From: CAZNMF01 sp035547155
Lineage (GTDB): Bacteria > Acidobacteriota > Vicinamibacteria > Vicinamibacterales > SCN-69-37
Assembly: GCA_035547155.1 (NCBI GenBank)
Contig: DASZVJ010000108.1
Coordinates: 1-32,916 of the forward strand
Direction: 5' to 3'
Length of the DNA: 32,916 nucleotides
The first letter of the stretch is position 1. Each line of letters starts with the position of its first letter. The notes below the pieces were generated by a model, which was not told the origin of the DNA, did no database searches, and worked only from the letters and a program-made list of their open reading frames with translations. Below are positions 14,973 to 23,286 of this stretch, piece after piece. The translations under genes and the position numbers were made by a program.

Positions 14973-17321
14973 ATGCCGTCGACGACGCTGTTGCTGTGGG
15001 TGCTGACCCGCTCGCTGCTCCTCCCGCACGAACCTGTCACGTTCAATCTCGCTGGTCCCGGCGATTTGCCCGCGGGCACGAGCATCGCTGGTCTGATCGA
15101 GACCGGCATGCCGGCGATCACGAGCGATCGCTTCGACGCGAGCGGCGCGGCGCTCGGCACGAGCGCGAAGATCGGCGCGTACGGCGAGTCGTGGACGGAA
15201 GCCACGTATCGCATCGGCGATCTCGAAGCGACGAACCCGCTTCGGCCCGGCACGCCGATCGTCCTGCTCGACGCGACGGGCTTCGCGGGCGCGTCGGTCA
15301 CCGCGTCCGGCACGGAGATCGCGGTGAGCACGCCCGGCGCGCGCGTCGCGCTCGATCCGATGCGGCCCGCCGATCGCCGCTCGTTCTCGATCGAAGGCGC
15401 GATGTCGCCGCCGGCGTGGGCCGCGTCGCCGACGACACCGCCCGCGATCGCCGCGCTGCGCTCGCTCGGCGACGGATCAGCCGTCTTCAGCGGTCCGCTC
15501 ACCACGCGCGTCGGGGCCGTCGTCGGCGCGCACTGGGCGCAATCGCACTTCACCGCGCGCGATCGCGCGAACGAACAGTCGGCGTCGCTCGCCTCGGCCA
15601 CGGCCCATCTCGTCGCGTCGCTGCGGACCGGCGAGGAGCTGCGCGCGCTCGTCATGTTCCAGCAGGCCGCGCATCCGATCGACGGCTGGGACACGCTCGG
15701 CGACGACACACGCGCGCGCGATCGCATGGGCCTCGCGCAACTGACGTGGGAACGGCACGCGGCCGATCGCGTAGGCCTGCGCGCGTCCGGCGGGTACCAG
15801 CGCGCGCGGATCGATCCCGCGCCCGTAGATGGACTCGCGCCAATCGACTCCGTGCTCTACGGCGCGATCCTGCCGCTCGTCCTGCAGCCGGCGGGAACGA
15901 CGTCGAGCCTGCGCGCCGAAGTCGCGCTCACCGCGCCGGCGTCGTCGCGCGGCAGGCATCACTGGCAGGCTGGCGCATCCGTCGCGCGTCACGTCATGCA
16001 ACCCGAGTTGCTGGCCGCGGGCGGCGCGATCGAGACCGTCAACGGACAAGCGGCGCGCGTGTGGGAATTCGACGCGCCATCGACGCAGGCCGTCTGGCAT
16101 CAGCAGGAAACGTCGCTCTATGCCGGCGACGTCGTGTCGCTCGGCCGGCTCCGCCTCGACGGCAGCCTGCGCTTCGAGACGCTGCACGCGTCGAACGGCG
16201 GCGACCAGACGGTGTCGTGGCAGGACGTCTATCCGCGCGCGTTCGCGACGTTCGCGCTCGTGCCTGACGCGGGCCTGTCGCTCTTCGCCGGCGCGTCGCA
16301 AGCCGGCGGGCCGCTCGCCCCGATGGCGCTCGCGCTCGGCGATCCGGCCACGCCGTCCGCGCGCGTCTATCGCTGGACCGACACGAACCTCGACGGCACC
16401 GCAGAGCCGGGCGAGTTCGACACGCTCGTCGCGCGCGTCGGCCCCGGCGCGTGGGAGCCCGGCGCGACGACGATTGACGCGTCGCTGCGGCGCCCACGTC
16501 AAACCGAGTTGCTCTTCGGCCTGACCGTCGATCGCCCGCGATGGGCCGTCGCGCTCACCGGCATCGTACGGCGTCAGGATCAGCTGCTGCAGGTCGTCGA
16601 CGACGGCGCGTCGTACACGTCGATTGGCGTGGCCGACGAAGGGCTCAACTATCCGTTTCCGCCGACCGGTGTGCTCGACGCGTACGATCGCGACGTCTCG
16701 AGCTTCGGGCTCGATCGCTATCGCCTCACGAATCCGGACGGTCTGACCTCGCACTTCGAAGGCCTCGACGCGTCGCTGCAGCTGCGCTCCGAGCACGCGG
16801 TGCTCGCATTCGGCGCAACGGCCGCCCGCACGTCTGCAACGACGACGCTGCGCGGATTCCGCGTGGACGAAAACGATCCCGGCCTGCTCGACATGGCCGC
16901 CAACCCGAACGGCCTCGTCAACGCCGAGGGCCGGCCGTTCTTCGATCGCGGCTACACGGGCAAGATCGCGCTCGTCGTGCACCTGCCCGGCCGCTCGCGG
17001 CTCGGCACGCTCATCCGCTATCAGGACGGCCAGCCGTTCTCGCGGCTCGCCGATGTCGACGACTTGAATCAAGGGCCCGAGCCGATCAGCGCGTACGCGC
17101 GCGGCCGCACGCGATTCACGTTCGTCTCGACGGTCGATCTGCGCTTCCAGAAGCTCCTCGGCAACGCCACGCGACGGACGACGGTCTTCGTCGACGTCTT
17201 CGATCTGTTCAACGCGCAGCGCGAGGTCGAGGAGATCGTCGCGACGACGCCCGCGTTTCGCGACGTCTCTGCGGTCGAGCCACCGCGCAGCGTACGCGTC
17301 GGGCTGCGCGTGGATTTCTGA
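14973..17321 (+). CDS. TonB-dependent-receptor-like outer-membrane barrel protein with degenerate plug
   Basis: The 782-residue protein has a short hydrophobic N-terminus (TTLLLWVLTRSLLL). A region at about 25-145 resembles a TonB plug of the Oar type (IGAYGESWTEATYRIGDLEATNP, STPGARVALDPMRPADRRS), followed by about 600 residues of amphipathic strands. It ends in the barrel-closing VRVGLRVDF with a terminal Phe, as Omp85-assembled proteins do. Late motifs such as RFTFVSTVDLRFQKLLG and VFVDVFDLFN are standard for acidobacterial Oar receptors. Unlike the receptor at the window start, it lacks the carboxypeptidase-regulatory-like domain, and no TonB box is visible. Calcium-site-like DTNLDGTAEPGEFD occurs near residue 468. 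An in-frame TGA 18 nt upstream limits the start. The substrate is unknown. Confidence 0.85.
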   Translation: MPSTTLLLWVLTRSLLLPHEPVTFNLAGPGDLPAGTSIAGLIETGMPAITSDRFDASGAALGTSAKIGAYGESWTEATYRIGDLEATNPLRPGTPIVLLDATGFAGASVTASGTEIAVSTPGARVALDPMRPADRRSFSIEGAMSPPAWAASPTTPPAIAALRSLGDGSAVFSGPLTTRVGAVVGAHWAQSHFTARDRANEQSASLASATAHLVASLRTGEELRALVMFQQAAHPIDGWDTLGDDTRARDRMGLAQLTWERHAADRVGLRASGGYQRARIDPAPVDGLAPIDSVLYGAILPLVLQPAGTTSSLRAEVALTAPASSRGRHHWQAGASVARHVMQPELLAAGGAIETVNGQAARVWEFDAPSTQAVWHQQETSLYAGDVVSLGRLRLDGSLRFETLHASNGGDQTVSWQDVYPRAFATFALVPDAGLSLFAGASQAGGPLAPMALALGDPATPSARVYRWTDTNLDGTAEPGEFDTLVARVGPGAWEPGATTIDASLRRPRQTELLFGLTVDRPRWAVALTGIVRRQDQLLQVVDDGASYTSIGVADEGLNYPFPPTGVLDAYDRDVSSFGLDRYRLTNPDGLTSHFEGLDASLQLRSEHAVLAFGATAARTSATTTLRGFRVDENDPGLLDMAANPNGLVNAEGRPFFDRGYTGKIALVVHLPGRSRLGTLIRYQDGQPFSRLADVDDLNQGPEPISAYARGRTRFTFVSTVDLRFQKLLGNATRRTTVFVDVFDLFNAQREVEEIVATTPAFRDVSAVEPPRSVRVGLRVDF

Positions 17322-17323
17322 GC

Positions 17324-17349
17324 GGGCGGCCACGGCGGGCCGCCCCTGC
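17324..17349. terminator. GTAGGGGCGGCC-family hairpin after the barrel gene
   Basis: GGGCGGCC (17324-17331), a 6-nt loop and GGCCGCCC (17338-17345) form a perfect 8-bp stem starting 2 nt after the TGA. It is nearly identical to the second unit at 13764-13789, including the ACGG loop start and the trailing CCT. No T-run follows, so it may terminate by stem strength or be a REP-like mobile word. Confidence 0.6.
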
Positions 17350-17450
17350 GGCAGCAAGGCATGTCGGTGGGCCGACGATGTTCGCCAAATCGGTCGTCCA
17401 AAACGCCGGCACGCGACGCACCTCGCGGGATTTGACAGCGTGATCCGTTG

Positions 17451-17466
17451 TGGCACTTGCCTTGCA
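17451..17466 (+). promoter_or_regulatory. Sigma-54 (-24/-12) promoter upstream of the PilZ gene
   Basis: TGGCAC (17451-17456), 5 nt, then TTGCA (17462-17466) gives GG and GC dinucleotides exactly ten bases apart. It matches the TGGCACG-N4-TTGCW consensus at every position except the seventh. The transcript start would fall about 12 nt after the GC, near 17477, just before ATG 17480. No enhancer-binding protein gene is in the window. Confidence 0.75.
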
Positions 17467-17479
17467 CTACGGGCGTCGC

Positions 17480-17875
17480 ATGTCGTTCGATCGCGTCGTC
17501 CCGCTCGTGCCCCATCGGACGTCGCTTCCACGCGAGCGCCGCCGGCAGATTCGCGTGGACACGCTCGGTCAGGTCGAAGCGCATTCGGTTTGGAAGCTCC
17601 AGCCGATGTGGCTTCGCGAGATCAGCCTCACCGGTTTTTCGATCGAGACGACGACGCCCTACGAGATCGGCGCCCCCAGCAAGTTTCGCCTGACGGTCGA
17701 TGGCCAGGACCGGTCAGTCGTCGTGCAGGCGCAGGCGAAGTACTGCACCGAGCTGCCCGCCGCGGCCGGCAGCCTCACCATCTACGTCGTCGGATTCGAG
17801 ATCATCGCGCCCACCGCAGCTGTCCTTCGTGAACTGACCGTCTTTATCGATTACGCTGAATCGCTCTGGGTCTGA
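17480..17875 (+). CDS. PilZ-like domain protein
   Basis: The 131-residue protein consists of a single small beta domain. The c-di-GMP-binding signature is recognisable: an arginine-rich RRRQIR (residues 20-25, RxxxR as R21-R25) and EISLTGF (47-53), which corresponds to the (D/N)xSxxG motif with Glu instead of Asp/Asn. Binding could therefore be weakened, or the domain may have another role. I chose ATG 17480 over GTG 17450, because that GTG lies inside the sigma-54 promoter and the promoter places the mRNA 5' end just before 17480; the mRNA would be nearly leaderless. The stop overlaps the presumed start of the permease gene. PilZ proteins tune motility, pili or polysaccharide export. Confidence 0.8.
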   Translation: MSFDRVVPLVPHRTSLPRERRRQIRVDTLGQVEAHSVWKLQPMWLREISLTGFSIETTTPYEIGAPSKFRLTVDGQDRSVVVQAQAKYCTELPAAAGSLTIYVVGFEIIAPTAAVLRELTVFIDYAESLWV

Positions 17876-18633
17876 TCTCCCTCTGCGCGTTCGCCCTGCT
17901 CGCCGGTTTCGTCGACGCTGTCGTCGGCGGCGGCGGGTTGATTCAGCTTCCGGCGCTGCTCCTGCTGCTGCCGCCTGATCAATCGCGCGACGTCGCGTCC
18001 GTGCTCGGCACGAACAAGATGGCGTCCATCTGGGGCACGGCGATGGCGGTCACCCGCTACGCGCCGCGCGTGCGCATTCCGTGGCACGCGATCGTGCCCG
18101 CGGCGGCGACCGCGTTCGTCTTCGCGTGGCTCGGCGCGACGGCGGTATCGCATCTCGATCGCGCGATCCTCGAGCCGATCGTGCTCGTCCTGCTCGTCGC
18201 CGTGACGATCTACACCGCGCTGCGGCCGCAGCTCGGCGATTTGCACGCGCCGGCGTTCACGGCGCGGCACGAACGCGTGGCCGGCGTGATCGTCGGCGCG
18301 CTGCTCGGCTTCTACGACGGTTTCTTCGGGCCGGGCATGGGCAGCTTCCTGATCTTCGTGTTCATCGGCGTGTTCGGCTTCGATTTCCTGAGCGCATCCG
18401 CGAGCGCGAAGGTGATCAACGTGGCGACGAACCTCGCGGCGCTCCTGCTGTTCGCTGCGACAGGACGAGTCCTCTATCGCTACGCGCTGCCGATGGCGGC
18501 GTGTCAGATCGCGGGATCGATCGCCGGCACGCACATGGCGATGCAGCGCGGCAACCGCTTCGTGCGCGCGCTCTTCCTCGTCGTCGCGACGGCGCTCGTC
18601 GCACGATTCGGATGGGAAGTGTTTCGCCGTTGA
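17872..18633 (+). CDS. TauE/SafE-family membrane permease, probably CTG start
   Basis: From 17872 the product is 253 residues with about eight membrane segments. The family duplicates a GG motif: FVDAVVGGGGLIQLPALLLLLP near the start and GFYDGFFGPGMGSFLIFVF in the second half. These proteins move sulfite, sulfonates or other small anions. The only ATG/GTG/TTG in the N-terminal part is TTG 17938, which would cut off the first helix and the conserved GFVDAVVGGGG. CTG 17872 restores about eleven residues before FVDA, as in relatives, and overlaps the PilZ stop as CTGA, like the usual ATGA overlap. ATC 17875 is an alternative. The start is inferred; the family is clear. Confidence 0.85.
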   Translation: MISLCAFALLAGFVDAVVGGGGLIQLPALLLLLPPDQSRDVASVLGTNKMASIWGTAMAVTRYAPRVRIPWHAIVPAAATAFVFAWLGATAVSHLDRAILEPIVLVLLVAVTIYTALRPQLGDLHAPAFTARHERVAGVIVGALLGFYDGFFGPGMGSFLIFVFIGVFGFDFLSASASAKVINVATNLAALLLFAATGRVLYRYALPMAACQIAGSIAGTHMAMQRGNRFVRALFLVVATALVARFGWEVFRR

Positions 18634-18639
18634 ACGAAG

Positions 18640-19539
18640 TCACGCCGAGGGCGTCAGATGCCGCAGCTTGTCCGGATTGCGCACGGCGTAGATCGCGCGA
18701 ATGCGATCGCCCTCGATCTCGAACGCCGCGCTCTGGACGGACGTATCGGCGCCGTACACGATCAGGCCCGGCAATCCGTTGATGGTCGCGAATCGCAGCG
18801 ATGCCCCTGGCGAGAGGCCGTTCTTCACGACGCCCGCCACGAAGCGCGCCGTGCGATCGGCGCCCTCGATGACGTTCAACGCCGCGGGCACCTTGCCGCC
18901 GCCGTCGGAGATGAAGCGCACGTCGTGCGACAGCAGGCGCGTCAGCGCTTCGATGTCACCGGACTGCGCCGCATCGACGAATGCGGACATCAGCGCGCGA
19001 TGCCTGGCGGTCATCGGCTCGCCGTGATCGGGCGCAGACGCCCCATCGCGCGTCCGTGCCGCACGCACGTGCACGCGGGCGCGTGCCGCGAGCTGACGGC
19101 AGGCCGCTTCGCTGCGTCCGAGCGCACGGGCCAGCTCGGCGAACGAGCAATCGAAGACGTCGTGCAGCAGAAACGCGGCGCGCTCGAGCGGCGACAGCCG
19201 ATCGAGCGCGAGCAGCAGCGCGATCGACAGATCGTCGGCGAGCTCCGTTTGCGCGTCGGGGGCGAGCGCATCGGCATCGACCACCGGTTCCGGCAGCCAT
19301 TCGCCGACGTACTCTTCGCGCTTGACCCGCGCGGATCGAAGCACATCCAGACAAATCCGCGTCGTGATCGTCGTCAGAAACGCGCGCGGATCCGCGACGG
19401 CCTCGCGATCGGCCTGATGCCACCGGAGATACGCGTCCTGCACCGCATCCTCGGCCTCGGCGATCGAGCCGAGCATGCGATAGGCCAGGCCCAACAGACG
19501 CCGCCGATGCGGCTCGAACGTCAGCGCCGGATCGTTCAC
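18640..19539 (-). CDS. ECF41-group RNA polymerase sigma factor (SigJ-like) with fused SnoaL-like domain
   Basis: The product is 299 residues from GTG 19539. Sigma region 2 (residues 10-75; RLLGLAYRMLGSIAEAEDAVQDAYLRW) and region 4 (110-160; LSPLERAAFLLHDVFDCSFAELARALG) are followed by a SnoaL-like C-terminal domain (180-299). Group ECF41 hallmarks are all present: WLPEP in the linker (81-85), DGGGK (212-216) and NPDKL (288-292). In this group the fused domain controls sigma activity in place of an anti-sigma factor. The GTG overlaps the TGA of the AhpD-like gene by 4 bp (GTGA), so the pair is translationally coupled. The matching target promoter is upstream of that gene. The stop lies 6 bp from the convergent permease stop. 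Confidence 0.95.
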   Translation of the reverse strand: MNDPALTFEPHRRRLLGLAYRMLGSIAEAEDAVQDAYLRWHQADREAVADPRAFLTTITTRICLDVLRSARVKREEYVGEWLPEPVVDADALAPDAQTELADDLSIALLLALDRLSPLERAAFLLHDVFDCSFAELARALGRSEAACRQLAARARVHVRAARTRDGASAPDHGEPMTARHRALMSAFVDAAQSGDIEALTRLLSHDVRFISDGGGKVPAALNVIEGADRTARFVAGVVKNGLSPGASLRFATINGLPGLIVYGADTSVQSAAFEIEGDRIRAIYAVRNPDKLRHLTPSA

Positions 19540-20129
19540 GAGGCGCGGCTCACCTGATGGCCGGACGCCAGCGTCAGCGATCTCGCCATCTGCTCGCGAT
19601 CGATCGCCACCGGCGTGCCGCCGACGACGATGCGCGAGCAGATGTGCCCGTGGCCCATGGCGTACTTCACCGTCGGATAGATCCGTGCGGCCGTGAGCGT
19701 GAACGCCAGACTGACCACGGCGCGGCGCCCCCAGCGTTTGACGATCTCGTCGCGATACCGATCGGCCTCGACGTCGTGCGCCAGCGTCGCGCGTGCGAAC
19801 CGCCACGCGAGCGCGACGTCGTCGGGCATCGCCGCCACGTCGTCGGTCAGCACGGCGCGCAGGATCTCAGAACGCACACCTTGCTTCTCCGCCATCGCCA
19901 CAGCCAGCTGCGTGCATGGTCCGCAATCCTCCGCGCGCACGGCGGCAATGCCCGCCGCGAACAGCGCCGCCGGCGGCACGTCGCGACGATAGCTGCCGAT
20001 ATTCGCGGCACGCGAGAACAACCACGCCGCGCGAGGACTGATGTCGATGATCTCTTTCAGATAGCTCGCGTCGTAATCCCACTTCCGCTCGAACGACTCC
20101 GTGACGCGTCGTAGCAGCCATCTCATCAT
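19536..20129 (-). CDS. Carboxymuconolactone decarboxylase/AhpD-like protein (COE partner of ECF41)
   Basis: The 197-residue protein has an all-helical AhpD fold with the redox pair CGPC (C69 and C72 in EDCGPCTQLAVAM). The expected helix before it (PPAALFAAGIAAVRAE) is present. Such proteins act as peroxidase adaptors or decarboxylases. A carboxymuconolactone decarboxylase, oxidoreductase or epimerase gene next to an ECF41 sigma factor is the defining context of that group, and is usually its only clear target. The ATGs at 20129 and 20126 both follow GGAGG (20139-20135) at 5 and 8 nt. The ECF41 promoter lies upstream at 20168-20194. Confidence 0.9.
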   Translation of the reverse strand: MMRWLLRRVTESFERKWDYDASYLKEIIDISPRAAWLFSRAANIGSYRRDVPPAALFAAGIAAVRAEDCGPCTQLAVAMAEKQGVRSEILRAVLTDDVAAMPDDVALAWRFARATLAHDVEADRYRDEIVKRWGRRAVVSLAFTLTAARIYPTVKYAMGHGHICSRIVVGGTPVAIDREQMARSLTLASGHQVSRAS

Positions 20130-20167
20130 GATGCCCTCCGGCCCGATCGATCCCGCCTGAAGATCAA

Positions 20168-20194
20168 GACGAGACACGCCCGGCTGCTGTGACA
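20168..20194 (-). promoter_or_regulatory. ECF41 consensus promoter (TGTCACA-N16-CGTC)
   Basis: On the minus strand TGTCACA (20194-20188) is followed by exactly 16 nt and CGTC (20171-20168). This is the motif described for group ECF41, with no mismatch. Transcription would start near 20161, leaving a leader of about 30 nt that includes the GGAGG of the AhpD-like gene. It predicts that the sigma factor drives its own two-gene operon. Confidence 0.88.
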
Positions 20195-20220
20195 TCGGCG
20201 GCAGACGGGCCGAGGACGCG

Positions 20221-21486
20221 CTACAGCACGCCGACGTCAATGGGCACGGATCGTGGGAAGACGCGATCGAGCCGGCCATTGTCGAGCGAGTACATCCGCT
20301 TGAAGAGGCCGCCGAGCAGCGCGCGGTATTCCGTCAGCACGGGCCAGTCCCGATTCTGGTTCAACGTCTGGGGCGTGACCGCCTGCTGCTCGCCGACGCA
20401 TCGTCCGCCCGAGATGGCGCCGCCGAGCACCCAGTACACCGTGCCGTGCCCGTGATCGGTGCCGTGGCTGCCATTCTCGCGGAACGTGCGTCCGAACTCC
20501 GACAGCACGACGACGACCGTCCGGCTCCACGCGTCGCCGATCTGATCGGCAAATCCTGCGAGCCCGCGGCCGAGATTCGCCAGCAGCGTCGCCAGCTGTC
20601 CCTGTGCGTTGCCCTCGTTGACATGCGTATCCCAGCCGCCGACGTCGATGAACCCGATGTTGTACCGATCGTGCATCAAGCCGGCCATGCGCCGGGCCTC
20701 GAGCTCGAACCCCTGCGCCGTGATCGCGTTGCGATTGGCCGCCTGCATCTCGCCGTTCATCGTGGCCGACGCCATCATCGCCGCCTGTTCGGCGACCGTC
20801 TTGCGCAGGCCGAAGCCTTCGTTGATCAGCGCCTCGAACCGCGTGCCCGCGTACATGCCTGACAGGACGGCCATCTGGCGATCGTCGAACGGCGGCTTCG
20901 CCGTGCCCTTCAACGACACGTTCGGCACGTCGACGTCGCCGGTCATCGTCATCGGCAGCCCGTCGGTGAACGAGACGGGCGCGCCCCTGGCCTCGAGCGC
21001 GGCCGCCAGCCGATTGAGGAAGCCGGAATTGTAGATGCGCGGGCCGTCGCTCTCACCGGGAAGCGGCATGCCGCTTTCGACGCTGTCCTGCGTCTCGAAA
21101 TGACTGCGCGTCAGATCATTCGTGCCGGCGAACGGCACGAACGCCAGCTGTCCTTTCTGCCACAGCGGCAGCAGGCTGTCTTTGAGCGCGGGATGCAGGC
21201 CCCACATGACGGCGTCGCTCGGGCCGGCGAGCGGAATCGCGGCGAGCGGGTTCGCGGGATCCGGCCGCGGCACCGCGATCGTCGGACGCGACTCATAGTA
21301 GAAATCGCTCGTGACGGGAATCACGACGTTCGTCGCGTCGTACCCGCCGCGGAGAAACACGAGCAGAAACCGCGCGTCACCGGCGGCCGGCGCCGCGTAG
21401 ACGTGCGAGACGATGCCGGACGGCAGCAGATGCCCTGCGGTGCCGAGTGCGGCGATCTTCAACATCGATCGGCGTGTCAGAGGCAT
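20221..21486 (-). CDS. DUF1501 protein, Tat-exported
   Basis: The 421-residue protein begins with a twin-arginine signal (TRRSMLKIAALGTAG, R5-R6) and an AAPAA cleavage region. DUF1501 belongs to the alkaline-phosphatase/sulfatase superfamily. Family landmarks are LLVFLRGGYDATN (residues 41-53), RSHFETQDSVESG (127-139), GGWDTH (283-288) and VVVLSEFGRTFREN followed by GTDHGHG (325-348). The histidine/aspartate-rich end could hold metals, but no activity is established for the family that I know of. AGGAG lies 7 nt before ATG 21486. It is the second gene after DUF1800, its nearly constant partner in Planctomycetota, Acidobacteriota and Proteobacteria. Confidence 0.93.
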   Translation of the reverse strand: MPLTRRSMLKIAALGTAGHLLPSGIVSHVYAAPAAGDARFLLVFLRGGYDATNVVIPVTSDFYYESRPTIAVPRPDPANPLAAIPLAGPSDAVMWGLHPALKDSLLPLWQKGQLAFVPFAGTNDLTRSHFETQDSVESGMPLPGESDGPRIYNSGFLNRLAAALEARGAPVSFTDGLPMTMTGDVDVPNVSLKGTAKPPFDDRQMAVLSGMYAGTRFEALINEGFGLRKTVAEQAAMMASATMNGEMQAANRNAITAQGFELEARRMAGLMHDRYNIGFIDVGGWDTHVNEGNAQGQLATLLANLGRGLAGFADQIGDAWSRTVVVVLSEFGRTFRENGSHGTDHGHGTVYWVLGGAISGGRCVGEQQAVTPQTLNQNRDWPVLTEYRALLGGLFKRMYSLDNGRLDRVFPRSVPIDVGVL

Positions 21487-21498
21487 TGGGGATCTCCT

Positions 21499-21521
21499 GG
21501 AACTTCGAACTTCGAACTTCC
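21499..21521. repeat. GAACTTC word array in the DUF1800-DUF1501 junction
   Basis: Three GAACTTC words in a row fill the 35-nt junction up to the base before the complement of the DUF1800 stop. The words are TTCGAA-centred, so they read almost the same on both strands. The same family occurs at 29586-29619 and 31877-31914, also in gaps between same-strand genes. Confidence 0.65.
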
Positions 21522-23090
21522 CTAAGGCTGCATCCAGTCCGGAGACGACAGCAGCACGGTGTTCCATTCCTGCTGTGAGGCGGTCTGCGCCAGCGCCGTG
21601 CGCGTGCCCGGGCTGAGCGTGCCTTCGACGACGTCGTAGAACAGCCGGTTCGTCAGCATCGGAAAGCCGACCGCCGGCCCCGGCTTGTTGTCGTCGGTGT
21701 TGAACAGGCCCGCGCTGCCGCTGCCAATCGCGCGCGCGATCTCGAACCGGCGCACCATCTGGCCGGAGCTGGTCCATGCGGCCTCGGTCAGCGGATAGCC
21801 GTCCGGCGTGAGGCGCCCGTAGAGCGGCTCGCCGAGCTGTGACAGCCAGCCGGCCACCGGCTGGAAGTTCGGAAACGTCCGTCCGTCGTACGCCAGACGC
21901 AGCGCGGAGACCACGAAGCGCATCGGATCGCGGAATTTCTCCACGCGTCGTGCCGCAGATCCGGACGCATCGAAGGCAGCGGCCACGTCGCGATCGAGGA
22001 ACATCACGCGCAGCACGTCCGCGATCGATCCGTCGGTCTTCGCGAACGTCTGCGCCATCGCGTCGACGAGACGCGCGGGCGGCTCGTCCACGATGAAATA
22101 CGTCGCGAGCTTGCGGCTGATGAACCGCGCGGCGGCCGGCTGCCGGCAGAGCCAGGTGACGACGTCGTCGACCTCGTCGAAGCCGGCGCCTTGAACCGCG
22201 TGGCCGAGCACGGTCTTCGGGCCGAAGTCATGACGGGCCGGGTTGAACTCGAACAGGCCGCGCCGGATGTACAGACTTTGGCGATTCGGCGGCAGCTTCG
22301 GCGGGGTCTCGCTCGCGTTGATGCCGACGCCGGTGAGCACGCGCGCCAGCTCCTGGACGTCCTGCTGCGTGTAGGACGACCCGCTCGGGCCGCCGCTGAC
22401 GCCGAGGACGTGCAGCTCCATCAGCTCGCGCGCGTAGTTCTCGTTGATCTTCCCCGCGGTGCTCTGCGCGTTGTCGAGGTACTCGATCATCGCGGGCGAC
22501 GTCACCGTGGCGAGCACGAGATCGCGAAACCGTCCCAAGGCATGCTCGCGGACCGTTTGCTCGTACTCGGCGAGCGTCCACCGGATGTTCGCCTTGCCCG
22601 AGAACACGCTGAAGTGATTCATCCAGAACCACGTGAGCTGCTCGCGCAGCTGCGCCGGCGATTGCACGGCGCGCATCAGATGACGTTTGGCGGTCTCCGC
22701 CAGCACCTGGCCCGCCTGCTGATTGAGCGCTGCCCGCGCCTTCTGTTTCTCGTCGTCGGTCGGCAGCGCGTTGATGCGCTGCTGTTCGGTCCGCACGGCG
22801 CGGACACGCGCCTCGGCCGAGACGTGACTGATGGAGAGCGCGTCGATCGCCGCGGCCAGCGCAGGAGGATCGGCGGCCGGCGGATGCAGCTGCTCGTCGA
22901 GGAGCTTCGCGCGGCCCAGCCGCTGATCGCGCGTCACGAGATCCGTGTCGATCCCGAACGCGACGTGATTCAGCCAGCGCACGTCGCCGCGCGTGAGCGG
23001 CTTCGGCGCGCCGATGAGCGGAGGCGCGGTCCAGATCGCCAGACCCGACGCCAGGCTCAAAGCCGCGAGAATGACTGTGGCGTTGCGCAT
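21522..23090 (-). CDS. DUF1800 protein, exported
   Basis: The product is 522 residues from ATG 23090, beginning with a hydrophobic signal peptide (VILAALSLASGLAIW). Family landmarks are LNHVAFGID near the N-terminus, LTWFWMNHFSVFSGK, NAQSTAGKINENYARELMELHVLGV and FISRKLATYFI. The frame stays open upstream to 23444 but the extension looks like antisense coding bias. DUF1800 proteins are secreted, of unknown function, and travel with DUF1501; the pair has been linked to surface or polymer processing without proof. The gene diverges from the DUF4097 lipoprotein over 196 nt, in which a TAGGCT hexamer around 23200 on the minus strand is the only promoter-like word that I see. Confidence 0.92.
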   Translation of the reverse strand: MRNATVILAALSLASGLAIWTAPPLIGAPKPLTRGDVRWLNHVAFGIDTDLVTRDQRLGRAKLLDEQLHPPAADPPALAAAIDALSISHVSAEARVRAVRTEQQRINALPTDDEKQKARAALNQQAGQVLAETAKRHLMRAVQSPAQLREQLTWFWMNHFSVFSGKANIRWTLAEYEQTVREHALGRFRDLVLATVTSPAMIEYLDNAQSTAGKINENYARELMELHVLGVSGGPSGSSYTQQDVQELARVLTGVGINASETPPKLPPNRQSLYIRRGLFEFNPARHDFGPKTVLGHAVQGAGFDEVDDVVTWLCRQPAAARFISRKLATYFIVDEPPARLVDAMAQTFAKTDGSIADVLRVMFLDRDVAAAFDASGSAARRVEKFRDPMRFVVSALRLAYDGRTFPNFQPVAGWLSQLGEPLYGRLTPDGYPLTEAAWTSSGQMVRRFEIARAIGSGSAGLFNTDDNKPGPAVGFPMLTNRLFYDVVEGTLSPGTRTALAQTASQQEWNTVLLSSPDWMQP

Positions 23091-23286
23091 GATCGCCGTC
23101 GAACCACCACTCGAGGTGGGCGTGGCTGACGCCCTCCCCTGCGCGAGCGCATGTGCGGCGCTCGACGCGACGCGCGGGAGGGAACGCGATGATTCGAGCC
23201 TACCACCATGGCCTGGCGGAAGGATTGGCTCCGGCAGAGGGCGCGTGCGGCCTGCAACTTTCGAGACGGACCGGGGTTCGACAGGC

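Noticed and set aside
15477..17531. 684-codon minus-strand open frame opposite the TonB-receptor-like gene.
   Set aside because: It has biased composition, no motif and no start signal; the plus-strand barrel has a proper C-terminal signature.
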